From Cichorium intybus (lineage: Eukaryota > Streptophyta > Magnoliopsida > Asterales > Asteraceae): a stretch of 64,000 nucleotides of DNA. Below are positions 34,796-47,751 of the stretch, one piece after another. The position numbers and the translations under genes were made by a program. Position 1 is the first letter of the stretch, and each line of letters starts with the position of its first letter. The notes under the pieces are model-generated. The model was not told the origin of the DNA and made no database searches. It worked only from the letters and a program-made list of their open reading frames with translations. The stretch lies in contig CM042009.1 of NCBI GenBank assembly GCA_023525715.1, positions 130,914,211-130,978,210 of the forward strand. Direction: 5' to 3'.

Positions 34796-36146
34796 CCGTG
34801 TTTTGGACCTAGAAGTTTTAAGCTTAAATCGATAAATAAATCTTATTTGGAGAAATAATAATATAAAATAAAATTAAGGAGAATAAATTTATATTTTATA
34901 TTATGACTAGAAATATAGTTCCAGGAGCCAAAATAAGGTTTCAATGAATAATTGAAAGAATTAAAATCCATTTTGAACCAAAAATGAGAAATGAGACGTA
35001 GGAACTAAAACTGTCAATTTTGCCAAACTTAGCATATCTAGCTTTGACTTGTCAAGAACTTAGATGTTATAGAAATTATAGTGAGTGGGTTCAAGTGAAA
35101 AGTTGAATTATGTTAGACATTTCTTTTAAAGATAAAAGGACCTAGTTGTAGGAATTTTAGTATGGATGACCATTTTTTCCAAATAACCAAACTATGGGTT
35201 AGGGTTGACCTAGTCAATGACCTTCATGAAGATGAATTGTAGTTTTGGGGAAAAAAATTCTAAAGTTGGGAACTTTCATTAAAAAGGGAAGTCATTTGGT
35301 GTTAAAAGTTGGAAGTTTTGGACTTTAAGGACCATTCTTGCCAATTCTTGTAAGATGAAATATTTAGATGCAAGTTCTCCCCATTTCAGCCATTAAAGAC
35401 GTTTTTGAGAGAGGATAGCCTCCATGGAGGCAATTTTTAGGGTTCCAGGAAGGACCAAGTGCTAGAGCTTGAAGATTGTTCATGCCCTTGAAGTTCCCTA
35501 GCAAGTTAAGGTATAATACTCACTTTTATAGCTTGATAAACCCATTCAACGGTTGGGGTTTTGTTAAATCCAAAAATTCTGATTTAGGTAAATCCTATGA
35601 TCCCAAGTGTTAGTTTATGGTTCTAAACCATTAAGTGATCATTACCCAATCAATGGATGACTTAGTATCACCTCTAATGAAGAAATGGTGTTATGAACCG
35701 TAAAACTTGGTTTTTGAGGACATTTTGGTTCATATTGATGTTAGATGTATCCTATCAATCAAAACTTATTATGTCCTATATATTATCATTCTTAAGTATA
35801 GTGATCCAAAACTTATGATCCAAGATTCAAAAGTTGTTATGATCCAAGATCCAAAACTTGCTATGATTCTTAAGTCTAATAGTTTAAAACGAGTTAAAAA
35901 GATAAAAAACGAGTTTTAAACCAAAAAAAAAGTTAAGGAAGTAGAAAAAACAAACAAAAAAGAAAAAAACTTAAAAAATATATAAAAAAACAAAAAAAAT
36001 CGAGTTTATTAAAAACCAAAAGAAATATTTAAAAACATAAATAAAAACGAAAAAATAAAAAATGAAATAAAAATAGAAAAATTCGGCTAAATTATCTTGT
36101 ACGAACATGCATAACATGTGATTATATCGAGTACATATTACGTTTC
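34796..36146 (+). repeat. Probable degenerate Gypsy LTR followed by A-rich sequence
   Basis: It starts TGTAATATCCGTG and has an LTR-like leader text (GGAGGCAATTTTTAGGGTTCC near 35425). It then grades into A-rich sequence with a short repeat (GATCCAA(G/A)A...AAACTT(A/G)(T/C)(T/G)AT, 35803-35870). I find no second end, PBS or reading frame. Confidence 0.35.
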
Positions 36147-37005
<859 letters not shown>

Positions 37006-37121
37006 TAAATGAGAACCATTGAAAGATTGAGAACTAAATGAACTAATTTAGGCCACATATTACTTTACAATGATTTGGTCCAAGGATTGTGGTATTTGAT
37101 CGTCTACAATGCGTTTATACT

Positions 37122-37431
37122 TGTTAACTAATACGAATACGTTTGCATAACTTATTATGTTTCTGTTGTCCACGTCCTCATGCATGAAGGAGATGTCCAA
37201 GTCTTAAAGCAAAATAATCCTTATTGTTAATTGTTTAATTAATTAGGAGGTAGTTTTCCCACTAGGTAAGTCACGATTCCTTTATTTTCTCCTACTTTTA
37301 TTTAGTTGTTACATGGTATTTATTCCCATGTAATCGGACTTTTATGATTATGACAAGTAAATTGTTCCAAGTTTAGTCTGCTTCTTGTCTTATATTCTTT
37401 GGAGAGTGATCATCTCTAATTCATCGTATCA
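37122..37431 (+). repeat. 5' LTR of the small Gypsy
   Basis: It matches 38873-39182; shared stretches include TTAGGAGGTAGTTTTCCCAC. Confidence 0.88.
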
Positions 37432-37456
37432 ATTGGTGCTTTTATCGCTCGTCTTC

Positions 37457-38850
37457 ATGCCACCTAAAACCGAATCAAGCTCCATCTCCGACAACACCAA
37501 TACCGTCCTCCATGATCTAATGTTAACTCTTATTCGTATCTCCACCGCTACCGCCATCAAATTAGAACAGCTCGTCAACATCCTTGCAGCCAAAGAACCA
37601 CCACCGCTGCCGCCGCCATCACCACCACCGAACAACAACCTTCATCCACCAAAAATTCACCTACCAACAATTGATGGCTCCAATCCCCTCGATTGGATTT
37701 TTCAAGCATAAAACTACTTTAGATATTACTTCGTTTCACCGCCACAATGCCTCTCCCTTGTTTTCTTCTATTTTACCGGCGACGCCTTAAGTTGGTACAA
37801 ACACATTGCCAACAATAACCTACTTGGCACTTGCCTGGAATTTTTGCGTGCCTTCAAAACTTCGTTTTGGGCCGTCTACTTACGAAGACCATCAAGCTAA
37901 TCTTTTCAAACTCAAGCAAACAACAACCATTGCGGCTTACCAAACTGAATCCGAGAAAATTAGTAACTGTGTGGAAGGCTTATCGGCAGTGTTGCAGAAA
38001 TCGGCTTTGGCGGCCAATTAATCGCTTGGCGGTCTTCAACTGATTACGATTAGGCCTAATCGGCCAGCTTGACGGTTTGCTGCAAAAATCGGCATTGGCG
38101 GCCGATTAATCGGTCTTGGAGGTCATTTTTTCATTTTTATTTTAATTTATTATTTATTATTTTTATTTTTAAATGACGACACAAACACTCTATAACTCAA
38201 GAAAACTGAAAAAAAAATCAATATTAAAGAATAAAAAAACAAATGTATAATCTCTGATATGTATATCAGAATAAAATGAATCAAACTTTGCTATTTTGTT
38301 ATATTTATATATTTTTAAATGATTTCCTTTATAATTTATGGTCTCCGATTAATTCCCGACTAATCCCCGATTAATCCGATTAATCTCTTAACCCCACCCG
38401 ACCGTCAAGCTACCTCTAAACGATTTTTACAACCTTGCTTATCGGCAGTTGCTTTACGCAATTGTTTCATTTCCGGCCTTCGTAGCGATATCCAAAATGA
38501 ACTCGCCATCCATAGTCCCACTAGCCATCACCAAGCCTACGGTCTCGCTAAACTCATCGAAGATAAACTCAACACTCAACTTCTGTCTTTCGATGGCTAC
38601 TCGAGCCTCCACCAACGAAACCACCCTTATTGCCCGCCTCTCCACCATCTTCTCCAACACTTCCGATCAAGCGGTTAAGCCCCGTCGAGATGCAAAAACG
38701 CCGAGCCGAAGGTCTTTGCTACAATTTCCCGGCAAAATATCAACCGGGTCACCAATGCAACCCACCAAAATTCCTCCTTCTACAATCGGAATCCGATCCA
38801 CCGTGGACTTCCGCCGCACAACACGATCTCGACCTTGAGGACAAGGCCGC
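37457..38850 (+). pseudogene. Gypsy gag, frameshifted and split by a MITE
   Basis: It starts at ATG 37457 (MPPKTESSSISD). A Pro-rich stretch follows, then the gag entry motif IHLPTIDGSNPLDWIFQA. In shifting frames come YFTGDALSWYKHIANNN and RFGPSTYEDHQANLFKLKQT. At KISNCVEGLSA the frame is interrupted by 37991-38436. It resumes exactly at VALRNCFISGLRSDIQNELA, showing a clean insertion. A knuckle-region motif (KRRAEGLCYNFPAKYQPGHQ) follows near 38700, with Phe where the second Cys should be. The gag then joins pol-end codons. Confidence 0.75.
37991..38436. mobile_element. MITE inside the gag pseudogene
   Basis: It is bounded by the direct repeat GCTTATCGGCAGT (37978-37990, 38437-38449). The ends are weakly inverted: GTTGCAGAAATCG against GGTTGTAAAAATCG. 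The interior is rich in GATTAATC phrases. Removing it and one repeat restores the gag frame. The superfamily is uncertain. Confidence 0.7.
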
Positions 38851-38858
38851 TTTTCAGA

Positions 38859-38872
38859 GGGGGGGGGGGGGG
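38859..38872 (+). promoter_or_regulatory. 14-G polypurine tract of the small Gypsy
   Basis: An AGAG plus 14-G run immediately precedes the 3' LTR. Confidence 0.75.
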
Positions 38873-39182
38873 TATTAAAACGAACACGTTTGCATGGGTT
38901 ATTATGTTTTTGTTGTCCACGTCTATGTGCATGAAGGAGATGACCAAGTCTGAAAGCAAAATAATCTTAATTGTTAATTGTTTAATTATTAATTAGGAGG
39001 TAGTTTTCCCACTAGATAGGCCATGATTCCTTTATTTTCTCCCATTTTTATTTAGTTGTTGCATGGTATTTATTTCCCTGTAATCATACTTTTTATGATT
39101 ATGAAAAGTAAATTATTCCAAGTTTAGTCTACTTCTTTTCTTATATTCTTTGGAGACTGATCATCTCTAATTGATCGTATCA
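38873..39182 (+). repeat. 3' LTR of the small Gypsy
   Basis: 310 bp, the same length as the 5' copy; the first bases have drifted from TGTTAA to TATTAA. Confidence 0.88.
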
Positions 39183-39271
39183 TTAACCTCTATATATATA
39201 CAACCCTCCGATGAATTGCGTCAAGAGCCGAGATTGGTTTTCACGGTTCTCAACATTTTAATGGTTTTCAT

Positions 39272-39402
<131 letters not shown>

Positions 39403-40565
39403 AGTGTTTTTTGTATCTGTCTATCTCTGTGTGTTATATAGATCTTCACCTGAAACTATGTTATGTTAGATATGTTTTACAGCAATAATTAATAAGTCAG
39501 TCACTGTCGCTTTGAAAATACAGAATTAATATTTGTACTTGAGTTGAATTTTTGAGATGGAGTTTGGTTAGGACTTAATAAAAGGATTCCTTAAATTCAT
39601 GTCATTCCATCCTCCAAATTTAAACATTAGGTGAAGTAGGTTATAACGGGTACTTTCATTAACTCTATATCTATTTTAGCATTCATAACTAGAGTTCGTA
39701 TATCTTTTTGTAACTTGATTTATTTGGTTTTAGTTTCTTAACATGACAGTAACTTTCATTATTATAGTTTTACATTGCGAAATAAATTAATATCTTAAAT
39801 AAATAAAATACAATACTTCAACCAAAAATCAAACCCATTCAAACTAGTATGGTCCCATATAGAAAGCGCTATTGTTCGATGATCCGTCGAAAGAATTGTT
39901 TACTTATCCATCAAAGAGTTAAGAAAGTGTTTAACATACACAAAGTAAAGAAATAATCGAAGTTATTAGCAATAATAGTTAGAAGCAAATACTGTTTGAC
40001 TGAGAAAACGTTTCTTTTACAATTTTTATGTCTGAAAAAGGTAAGATTAATTATATCATCACATTTACCTTCATATTTTGTACACTCACCTACGAAAATT
40101 GCATGCGAAGCCCTCAACTTTGTGCTTTAGACCCACACATGTTGTATTAGATATGTTATACAATTACCATATATCATCTTACTTTCAAATCCACTTTTAA
40201 AAGTATGTTTTGAATTTCTTTCTATAATTATCGATATATAATATATACAATCACCGTATATCATTTTATTTTCATAATATTGTATTTGTATCCTTAAAAA
40301 TAATAAATAAAATCCTTCATCACTTATCATTGTAGTTTTAACTATTATTTTAAAAAAACTGTGGTCATGACAATGTCATGTCAGCACCACATCATTAAAG
40401 ACTGACACGTCATCGTGTCAGGTCAGCTGTCAACCGGTTTGACCGACCAAATGGTCAACATTGCAACAAATTGGAAACTTGGTGACTTAACTGCCAACAA
40501 AATAAACACAGTGTCAAAATCAAGATATGTAAACTTAGTGTCTTTTTTGCAATTTACCCTAAGAG

Positions 40566-40571
<6 letters not shown>
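39403..40571. other. Gene-free AT-rich stretch
   Basis: No supported frame. There is a small self-repeat at 40130-40330 (CATATATCAT(C/T)TTA motif twice). Confidence 0.5.
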
Positions 40572-40637
<66 letters not shown>

Positions 40638-40717
40638 CATACATACATACATACATACATACATACATACATACATACATACATACATACATACATACAT
40701 ACATACATACATACATA
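40572..40717. repeat. Compound microsatellite (TA)n-(CATA)n
   Basis: TA units span 40572-40632, then about 21 CATA units reach 40717. It lies within or beside the 3' LTR of the minus-strand Copia. The matching spot in the other LTR (near 54540) has only AATATATACACATG. Confidence 0.97.
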
Positions 40718-40795
40718 AGAATACAAGATATGGGCTGAATACTGGCTATACAAAATACATACATAATGGGCATATTCAACTATAATGTATACACA

Positions 40796-42734
40796 CTAAT
40801 ATGTCATTGGAGTTTGGGCGGGAGGAGAGCGGATACTCAAGCTGGATCGAAAGTTGGTAAACAGTGGAGACAGGAGGCCCCTGGTGAAGATGTTAGTGAA
40901 CTTGTAACGAGGCGGGACATGCAGAACACAGATGTGTCCGATAGTGACATTGTATATGAAAAAATGAATATCATGTTCGACATGTTTCATTCTTTGATGT
41001 TAGACCGGGTTGATGTCATGTAAATGGAACTGATGTTGTCTCAGTAGAAAGTTGTGCATTGTGAATGGGAAAGTGGAGTTCCTGAAGAAGATTCCGAAGC
41101 TAAGTAGATTTGGTTGTTGTATTAGCGTCTCCCCAATACTCTACCTCTACACTACACTGGACCTAGAAACTGTGTGTTAGCATTTTGAAGACCAAGAGAC
41201 GATGTTGTTTTCCCAAAAAATACAGTAACATGATATGGATCGCTGAGTTGGCGGGTAACCAACACAATTGGTCTATGAGTAAGCCATGAGGGTACCTTAA
41301 ATGTAACAAAGTATCTATTTAATAGCATTAAAGTGAGGCTCAGGGGGATCGTGCATGAAAACACAGGAGGATCAACCACTGTACAATGAAGGATGGACCA
41401 CAAGTTTCCCAGAAGAGTCGAGATTCACATTGACATCTACCGGAGTCTTGGTGATGTTGCAGGATTGCATATTTGCTCTTTCAAGGAGATCGAACATGTA
41501 TTTCTTCTGAGATAGGAACATTCCTTGTGTATAGAGAGTCATAGAAATCCCAAGAAAGAATTAAGTGCTCCAAGATTGGTTATTATAAACTCTTGTCCTA
41601 AAGATATGACTAAATGTGTGAGAAGCTGTTGAGAGGAGGCTGTAAGGATAATGTCATCTACATAGAGGAGTGGATATGCCAAATCGGCCCCTACATGTAC
41701 ACAAAAAGTAATACTGAACGAGCTTGACTGAGAGAGACGAGATTCTTCCAAAAGTAACATTAAATGAGCTTGGAGGAAGGACATTATGGGCGAGATTCCC
41801 TCAAGAAAGAACTAAGTGCTCCAATATTGGTCATTATAAACTCTCGGCCTAGAGATATGATTAAATGTGTGAGAAGCTGTTGAGAGGAGTCTGTAAGGAT
41901 AATAGCGTCTACATAGATGAGTGGATATGCCAAATCGAGCCCCTACATGTATACACAAAGTAACATTTAACAAGCTTGACCAAGAGAGACGAGATTCCCC
42001 TAAAAGTAACATTGAACGAGCTTGGAGGAAGGACAGTATGTGCTCAAGGTGGCCAATAATGCTAACAAGTTGATCAAACTTTTCACCAAGGCCATTGATC
42101 ATATATGCTATCAAGTTCTTTTTAGGCATCGGTTTATCGATGTTGGTTAGTAGATTGGTGATATTATTGATTGTATGATAATAGGCTATGATAGAGAGGT
42201 CTCCAACGGTGATAGATCAGAGTTCATGCTCGAGTTGCATACTTCAGGCATATTTGATATCACAAAACAAGTTCTCTAGGTTCTTCCAAATATCATAGAA
42301 GGTAACACCTTTATTCAATATCATTTGTAGAAGAGGCTTGCTAATCATTTTGTAAATCCATAACTTGACCAACGAGTCAAGTTTCTTCAAAGAATTTCAT
42401 GGGTTCAATAGGGACAAATGTAAGATTAGTAAGCACTCCAAAATGAGATTGTATGTCTCAACGGTCCCCTTCAAGCTTCGTAGTTTAGTTCATCTAGATT
42501 AAGCATCAAGGGAATATAAGCCTTGATGTTAGTGATACCAAATGGTTTGTCTAAAGTGTCACGATGGCCATGAAGAGTGAGATGATAAAAATGACGATTG
42601 AATTTGTTATGGTGCGGAGCCTTGGAGATATAGAAGCAGATCCGCGATCTTAAGTAAGGTTTCCTCAGATGGATCATTTGCCACGAATGATTAGGCAAAG
42701 TGAAGCGGATCGAACAACAATTAGGATTGTACAA
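40796..42734 (-). pseudogene. Copia gag joined to RT and RNase H by deletion, with tandem duplication
   Basis: On the minus strand: a gag start phrase (FGITNIKAYIPLMLNLDEL, 42530-42475); the UBN2-like gag (LIAYMINGLGEKFDQLVSI, about 42120); then gag residues (SMLLLGESRL) joined within about 20 codons to RT (YPLLYVDDIILTASS with the catalytic DD, FIITNLGALNSFLGF). Downstream come MFLSQKKYMFDLLERANMQS and the decayed RNase H end (VLHVPPRYKFTNIFTRGL, 40930-40870). The integrase and half of RT are missing. There are many stops. The plus-strand frame at 40766-41023 is its antisense shadow. Confidence 0.75.
41552..42053 (-). repeat. 251-bp tandem duplication spanning the gag-RT junction
   Basis: CAAGAAAGAA(T/C)TAAGTGCTC starts at 41551 and 41802. 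Both copies carry the same join of gag to RT, so the deletion came before the duplication. Confidence 0.85.
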
Positions 42735-42862
42735 ATAGGTTAGGGGAAAATTTGTCAGATCTGACTTGTTTCCCCTCCTGATGGATCAGGAGTCCGGACA
42801 CATTAAGAGTTCTCAAAAGGATCAACAACCCAGAGCAATATAACTCTGGTCGGATCAGGAGC

Positions 42863-43135
42863 TGTGAGCTTCCAATAGTTCAATAATCGAAGCAATGGTC
42901 AGAGGTGTAGGACAAGCATATATAAGAAAACAAAATATACTATCGAAGGCTTTATCCATTAGGATTCTCTTGGCACTGATGACAATGTCTGACATGGGCG
43001 ACATGCAGGAACAGAAAAGCGTTCTGTCCCACGCGTGCCATGTCATGTCCCATCAGATTTAGAAGATGCAAAAGGCATGGTTGTAAAAGATTTTACATCA
43101 TTCCATTAGATCTCATTGGCCATTATAAATACATC
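42863..43135 (+). repeat. 5' LTR of the Tork-like Copia, first part
   Basis: It aligns with 53940-54125, with considerable divergence. The second part resumes at 49948. Confidence 0.65.
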
Positions 43136-43989
43136 TCCTACTAGAAAAACAGCTTTTAATGACTGACGAACAATGACATACATTTTTTTTATGACTGACA
43201 AAAACATCAGTCATAAAAATTATATAAACTTTTAAAGATTTATGACCAACATAAATGTCAGTCATAAATTGATGTCATCTTGAAAAAAAAAAACACGTAT
43301 ATCTTTATTTACCGCTATACATTCCTCTTTTTTCGTTTAGCTCAAAAAAGTCCGCCTTTTTCTCTCACACCGATTCCCGTTTAGGGTTTTCCTCACTTAA
43401 TTTCCGACATCCTTCAAGAAATCAGCAACTCGCTTATTGGAAGTTTGAATCGACATCAACCTTAAACCCTTACGTAATCATGGTCTTCTTGTTGTTCAGT
43501 CTTCACCGCTTTAATCGTGGTTGCTTCATGTTCTTGGCATACTAGTTGTAGACGAAGGGGCCAGGGGAGAGGGTTGGAGTTGGTGACGATAAGTCGAGTT
43601 GTAGAGCATATGGTGTAGCGGAGGCACACCAAACGACGTTCCAAGAAAGGGAACTTGATACCCTCTCCAGGTTTGTAATATATTCGGGTATTGACCAGTT
43701 TTTCTTGTAATATTAAAGCCTTAACTATCTGATTGGTTCACTTACTTTGTTCTTTTAGTCCAAGGGACTTAGTTCCTGTTTCTGACTGGTGTAAAATATG
43801 ATTGTTACCCTTCTATCTGACTTTATGCTTGTTGGGAATTGAAGAATCCAAGGAAAGTTAGGGTTCATTCACGAGGTATGCTATGGAATACACAAGGAGG
43901 TGGCAAGGCTGTTGAAGTAGATAAGTCTGACTAATTTTATTCGCATATCCATCGATTCTTATGAATTGATTTTATTCACATCTATCAAT

Positions 43990-44623
43990 CTTTAATTTGT
44001 TTCTTTTCCAGAACTATTGTGGCATAGAACTAGAACTCTTGTGGCATAGCACTAGAGAGAAGCAGCTTTTAGTTAGTGCAAAGAACTCGGGAGAACTTGA
44101 TATAAATGGTTTGTCATCTTTATTACATCCTCTGATTTCCTTCTCTTTTTCAAAAATTCACATGCTTTTTTTCTTAAATACGCTCCAGGCAATATGCTTT
44201 CATTTCTTGTTGGTTCAAAGAAAGCATTTGAAGTATCTTTAGCTGATCTGTCCCAGACACAACTTCAAGGAAAAAAATGATGTCATCTCGATATAAATGG
44301 TTTTTCATTTTTATATGTTTCTGATTAGTTACACTTTCTTATTTGTTATTCGTTTATTATTAAATGTTAGGGGTTTTTTATTGGGGGTGTTAATATAAGA
44401 GTTTTTGTTGAAGGGCACATTTTGGTACATGACTTGGATGGAGATGAGCAAGTAGTACAACAACAAAACAAGGGTAAGAATTGATGTTGAAGTCAGGGAA
44501 TGGGTAAACAAAACATATGAATGCATAATATCACTTGTGGAAGAGCAAGAGCATAGAAAGAAGGTTTCTCATATCATTGAGCTTTCTCTCATGAAAGAAT
44601 CCTTCATCACAATGATTTGTTAA
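43990..44623 (+). pseudogene. Exon-like sequence inside the CACTA element
   Basis: TTTCTTTTCCAG ends at 44012 and looks like a splice acceptor. It is followed by a coding-like stretch (ELLWHSTREKQLLVSAKNSG). Further on, 44477-44623 gives an open stretch with gene-like composition (RIDVEVREWVNKTYE, SLVEEQEHRKK) ending in TAA. Upstream, 43380-43670 has a 5'-leader look with TTTAGGGTTTTCC and a donor-like CCAG|GTTTGT. I do not recognise the source gene; transduplicated host exons are inferred. Confidence 0.35.
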
Positions 44624-44825
44624 ACTTGAATTGTTTACTTTGTATTTGACATATGACTTGTTATGTTATGCAATGTATGATTGTTCTTATATATATGATA
44701 GTTTATTTTGTATTATGACATTAAATGTGTGATTTATTTGAATATTGGTAAATATGGAATATACTGTTATGTCTTAAATTTATGACAAACAAATGTCTGT
44801 CATCTTTCATTTATGATTGGGGCTT

Positions 44826-44912
44826 TGACATGCGCAGCGGTCGTCATGCGGTCAAAAATAAGAAAACCTCACTCTCACTTAGCACAGTGGAAGTCAGGGT
44901 CGATCCACAGGA
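44826..44912 (-). repeat. LTR-A, terminal fragment
   Basis: It matches the outer 87 bp of LTRs B and C (TGACATGCGCAGCGG to GATCCACAGGA) and is then cut off. Confidence 0.85.
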
Positions 44913-44941
44913 TTACCGTAAAAGTGATGATCATTGTATCT

Positions 44942-45571
44942 CTACTGACCTTGTGGTGGTTGATACTGCTGTGCTCTTCTTGGAGGTCCTCGACCTCGGT
45001 TCCATGGTTGCTGTGGTGCTGGTGGAACCCATCCTTCATCTTCTTCATCATATCTCTCCTCAGCCTCTTGATACTGATACTGCTGCTGAGGTGGTTGCTG
45101 GTATTGGTGTTGCTGTGGTATAGGTTGGAATGTGGCTTGAGGTTTGAAAAGTACTGGTGCTGATTGAGAAATGGGTTGGGAAATAGGTGTCTGATGTCTA
45201 GATACTAGGGTGCCATCACGGGTCGGCGCTCCCCAAGACATGGCAGATGTAAATGGGTTTGTGGATTGAGGTTGGGATAAAGGTTGAAATGGTGGAATCG
45301 ACGGCAGAGTGCATGAAGGTATAGGTGCAGGGGCTGAAGCAGCACCACCAGTAGCACTCGTGCTCCCAATGTGAAATTCTCAAACCGGGAGAATAAATGA
45401 CATCCCCGTTGCCTCACCTGAGGGTTCCTGGGCAACACTTACCATACTACTACTGATAGTACTAAAACTCATTGTATTCAAACGCCTACGTGCACGGATC
45501 TTGCGCGCAGTTCGCTCAATCTCTGAGTCAAAATGCAAAGGGGATAATTGCTCACCCCTACGGGTACGCAT
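44942..45571 (-). pseudogene. Athila gag N-terminus, Pro/Gln-rich
   Basis: From ATG 45571 the minus strand reads MRTRRGEQLSPLHFDSEIER, with the Athila-type 'xPEIERT' region. Then comes a TGA at 45380-45382 after SFILPV. The same frame continues through Pro/Gln/Tyr-rich text (APTRDGTLVSRHQTP, QQPPQQQYQYQEAEER) to a TAG at 44942. The remainder is deleted. Confidence 0.65.
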
Positions 45572-45684
45572 GCACTAATGCAACACGCCCGAAAAACAAA
45601 AACCAAAAAAAATCAAAATTACTAACCAACTAAAAGGAAACTAACTAACAAGTCCTACAAATCACCTAATCTCAAGCTCACAAC

Positions 45685-45702
45685 TCCCTGGCAACGACGC
45701 CA
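45685..45702 (-). promoter_or_regulatory. Athila primer-binding site next to LTR-B
   Basis: TGGCGTCGTTGCCAGGGA on the minus strand, close to the TGGCGCCGTTGCCGGGGA sequence used by Athila elements. A second copy lies at 48806-48823 next to LTR-C. Confidence 0.75.
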
Positions 45703-45707
45703 AAATT

Positions 45708-46797
45708 TGACATGTGCAGCGGTCGTCATGCGGTCAAAAATAAGAAAACCTCACTCTCACTTAGCACAGTGGAAGTCAGGGTCGATCCACAGGAGTTACG
45801 TGGTCGAGTTAGGTGACAGATTACCAACTGCAGTGTCACAGCTACAGTCAGAGGACCTAGTTCCTAGCTTTTGACTATCAATTCCAAAAAGCAAAAACTA
45901 ACTAACGCTACTAACCAAACCTAGTCACTTGCTGAAATCAGAAGTACATCTCCAATTCAGAAGCAAACAAATGCAATTCAAACATCAACCAAACAAGCAT
46001 AACCTAAACCAATAACTAAAGTCCAAATGAACAGTCACTGGCTAAGTTCAAACCAAAGGCTAACCCTAGTTGGCCACTGAAATCAGCAAGGGAAATCAGT
46101 CCAATCAAGGTCATTCAAGCATCCAAACATAAAACAAACATGCACAATCCAATAACAAGCATAAATACCGAAAAACCAATGCTTAACATAAACTGAATGA
46201 TTATTATCAACCAAAACGGATTCCAAGGTTCCAAAACAGTAACAAAAGAATCCAAAAACAGAAACTAGAACTAAATATCAATGGTTGTCACTCCCAAAGA
46301 TACTAGCTACTAATACTAACTATTGAACTAAATGAAAATTAAATGTAAAAACATAGAAATACCAAAAGATGGTTCTTGAAGCTGAATCTCGGAGTCAAAG
46401 AGCCTTGGGGGTCGATTTTACACCAGGTCTTCGCTCGTTTTTTTCGACCTAAAAGCCTCTATTTATAGTTGCAAAAATCTCGAGACCGTGCCGTGCATTT
46501 ATGGATCCCGCGTCGCGCGTAGGGGTTTATCCCCGTTTCTTCGGAATTTGAATGTGTTCCACCGCCTCATCACCGCGTCGCGCCTTGATGTTTTCCGCGG
46601 CGCGCGTATGTATTTTCTGATTTTGCCTTGATCTTCAAATTCTTCCAAATTGCATGCTTTTAGTCCATGTTTTCATTATTTCTTTCCAAACAAGTGCTGG
46701 CACGAAAAGTGAGTAATACCAGTAGATATGTGATATAATTTCACTAAGAATTGGGCTTAACAACGACTAAAATATATGATATTACTAGGCGTTGTCA
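45708..46797 (-). repeat. LTR-B of the Athila composite
   Basis: 1090 bp, ends TGACA...TGTCA on the plus strand. It serves as both 3' LTR of the right unit and 5' LTR of the left unit. Confidence 0.92.
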
Positions 46798-47751
46798 AAC
46801 ACCCCACACCTGTGCCTTGCTTGTCCCCAAGCAAGAGAGTTTTTAATAGATTTTAACTAAGATTCAAACAATTTTTGACTGTGTTCAGTTTCAAAGCTTA
46901 TTGCCTTATGAGTTAGAGTGGAATAGTTCGTGAAAACATAATCGGAATGTTCTTTGGAATTCATGGCTTTCTAGAGAACCCTTGATTACAAATTTTCTAT
47001 CCACAATGAAATGTACGTACTCATTCAGATTCTAAAGGCCATTAAAGAACTGTCCATGACTTTCGATGTTGTCCGTGTAGCGAGCTTTCAGAAATACCAT
47101 CCCAGACCAGACGATCTTAGGTGTCAAGGTGCATAAGCCCCACCCATTTTAGACTTACCGACTCGAACAACAAAGGCCATTGATTGACAGTTCCTTCCTA
47201 AATTCCAATCCTAAAACAGTCCAATCTTCTAACTCCTAAAACTCAACTTATTTGACTCAACTAATAGCATGATCACAACTAAATAGTATCTCTCGAAAAA
47301 TACCGATGCTATAAACAGTCACAAACTATTCATTTCAAAATTATAATTTAATAAAAATATTGAAAAATTGCTAAAAATTTTGAAAATCGGTCATTTCTGC
47401 AAAAATTTCAAAAAATTACTCTTTCGACCGTCCACACCCCACACTTAAAATCGTACAACGCCCTCGTTGTACAAAAATTATTTAGTACAAGGGAGAAAGA
47501 GTTACCCCTTTGGACGGTAGATTGCTTGGTTGGTAATCGGTATCACAGGTACAAAATACGAACAAAAAGGTCCTTGATTTCGCGTTCTGGAGTTGTAGCG
47601 CAACAGTGAACACGCCAGTAGTCAAAGCAAGTGGAGGGGGCATGGTGACCCCACACTTGTTTGAAACAACTCCTCCCATTTTGGTATAACATGCATGACT
47701 CAACAAAACATCAAATGCAAACAGAATATAAACAACTAAAAGATACTAGTG
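46798..47751 (-). other. Athila 3' region between LTR-B and the ORF
   Basis: The purine tract AGGTGTGGGGTGTT (minus strand, 46798-46811) adjoins LTR-B. It is preceded by CTTGGGGACAAGCAAGG, a phrase found just before Athila 3' LTRs. No frame is supported in the rest. Confidence 0.6.

Larger units (their letters stand above)
37122..39182 (+). mobile_element. Small deleted Gypsy retrotransposon with 310-bp LTRs
   Basis: The LTRs are 37122-37431 and 38873-39182, both ending TCGTATCA. After the 5' LTR comes ATTGGTGCTTTTATCG, a PBS used by some chromoviruses. Before the 3' LTR is a 14-G polypurine tract (38859-38872). Between them are gag and then, directly, the last few codons expected of pol (LEDKAAFQRGGGG); protease, RT and integrase are absent. 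It is therefore a non-autonomous deletion derivative. The 5-mers flanking it do not match, so no target duplication was found. Confidence 0.75.

Noticed and set aside
40766..41023. 85-codon plus-strand frame
   Set aside because: The opposite strand gives a recognisable Copia RNase H C-terminus (VLHVPPRYK), so this is antisense.
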